Source: Baffinella frigidus
Lineage: Eukaryota; Cryptophyceae; Cryptomonadales; Baffinellaceae
Assembly: GCA_026770585.1 (NCBI GenBank)
Contig: MU646515.1
Location: 72,044-85,722 of the forward strand
Length of the DNA stretch: 13,679 nucleotides
Direction: 5' to 3'
In this document: piece after piece, positions 13,354 through 13,679 of the stretch
Layout: every line of letters begins with the position of its first letter
How positions within the stretch are numbered: position 1 is the first letter of the stretch
Made by a program: the position numbers and the translations under genes
Notes under the pieces: generated by a model
What the model was told of the DNA's origin: nothing
The model's input: only the letters and a program-made list of their open reading frames with translations
The model's database searches: none

Positions 13354-13508
13354 GTGCTCCCTCCCTCCATCTCGCACTGCGCACCAATTCTCACCCTCTC
13401 TTTCCTCTGCCCATCTGCCTACCTGCCTACCTGCCTACCTACCCACCTCTCGCCCCCCCCACCCCTCTCTCCTCTTGAGGCCACCGGCAGTGCTCCCTCC
13501 CTCCCTCC
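13354..13508. repeat. CT-rich intron with CTCC and CCTACCTG repeats
   Basis: From exon 21 on, introns are pyrimidine tracts (CTCCCTCC, TTTCCTC, GCCTACCT) rather than 7-mers. A fragment at 13476-13495 (TTGAGGCCACCGGCAGTGCT) recalls the exon 21-23 end. Exons are closely spaced here. Confidence 0.75.
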
Positions 13509-13560
13509 TCTCTTTCCTCTCTCGGGCGCTGCGCGCGCAGCGAGCGAGAGAGGAAAGAGA
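13509..13560. repeat. 52-bp imperfect palindrome
   Basis: Arms 13509-13524 and 13545-13560 are perfect complements, and the centre 13527-13542 (CGCTGCGCGCGCAGCG) is itself palindromic about the same axis. Only two base pairs between them mismatch. The left arm comes from the TCTTTCCTCTC intron sequence. Confidence 0.88.
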
Positions 13561-13579
13561 TGTCTCCCCCTGTTGCACT

Positions 13580-13638
13580 CGCTCTTCTCAGGAGCAGAGC
13601 AGCTCTTCTCAGGAGCAGAGCAGACCTCGCGGCCATCG
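13580..13638 (+). pseudogene. Copy of the exon 21-23 end with 21-bp duplication
   Basis: GCTCTTCTCAGGAGCAGAGCA occurs twice in tandem, each with its own TCAG acceptor. GACCTCGCGGCCATCGCCG and donor GTCTGT follow. From either acceptor the phase-1 entry gives a frame different from DLAAIAG, so the block appears off-frame. Confidence 0.5.
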
Positions 13639-13641
13639 CCG

Positions 13642-13679
13642 GTCTGTCTCTCCCTCCCTCCCTCCCTCCCTCCCTCCCT
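13642..13679. repeat. CTCC tetranucleotide run at the window end
   Basis: TCTCTCCCTCCCTCCC continues to the last base. It is a homopyrimidine mirror repeat in intron sequence. Confidence 0.88.

Noticed and set aside
122-13353. A link between the 7-bp intron repeat and the 7-residue coiled-coil heptad
   Set aside because: Exons do not contain the 7-mers and a 7-bp unit would give a 7-residue period only by translation. I see no exon derived from heptamer DNA, apart from a possible nine-residue extension at 1594.
1-13679. tRNA, rRNA or bacterial gene signals
   Set aside because: I saw no cloverleaf, rRNA core motif, Shine-Dalgarno-led operon or compact gene layout on either strand.

Overview
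This window looks like nuclear DNA of a eukaryote. It appears to hold one long, densely interrupted gene on the plus strand that runs off both ends. I see 23 short exons (24-174 nt), about 1.8 kb of coding sequence in 13.7 kb. Every exon is bounded by AG at the 5' side and by GT (twice GC) at the 3' side. All 22 junctions agree in codon phase, including the phase-1 joins (797/982, 13123/13199, 13279/13330) and the phase-2 joins (5103/5698, 7799/8802). The joined reading frame is about 604 residues of Glu/Lys/Ala/Leu/Gln-rich coiled coil with no recognisable catalytic domain, so I give no gene symbol.

The introns are the striking part. Nearly all are built from degenerate 7-bp telomere-like repeats: CCCTAAA (the complement of the Arabidopsis-type telomere repeat TTTAGGG) and variants CCCTACA, CCCTGAA, CCCGAAA, CCCTCAA and CCCTAGA. 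Individual introns are often homogenised to one variant. The C-rich strand is almost always the coding strand, with a few flipped blocks. Arabidopsis-type telomere repeats occur in green plants and algae, dinoflagellates, chromerids, some apicomplexans and others. A protist or alga with a GC-rich coding preference is likely, but the lineage cannot be fixed from this window.

Layout: 1-1550 exons 1-5 with CCCTACA/CCCTAAA/CCCGAAA introns, a palindrome and a 23-bp tandem array. 1550-4430 exons 6-9, partial copies of exons 5, 6, 7 and 8, a MITE-like element at 1964-2250 and a fold-back at 3453-3512. 4424-5750 exons 10-11 in CCCGAAA-rich DNA. 5747-7226 a tandem array of seven truncated copies leading to exon 12. 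7227-9560 exons 13-16 with partial copies, a second MITE-like element and a long inverted repeat. 9553-11170 exons 17-19, a scrambled exon copy and a third MITE-like element. 11169-13050 exon 20 and head copies of exons 20 and 21. 13051-13679 exons 21-23, where intron style changes abruptly to CT-rich CTCC repeats.

The recurring theme is exon-fragment duplication. 3'-truncated (head) copies lie upstream of the intact exon and keep an acceptor but no donor. 5'-truncated (tail) copies lie downstream and keep a donor but usually no good acceptor. Many copies can therefore be skipped in splicing, while a few look capable of inclusion in frame. Several exons also share a 28-residue, four-heptad pattern, so the protein itself seems to have grown by the same process.
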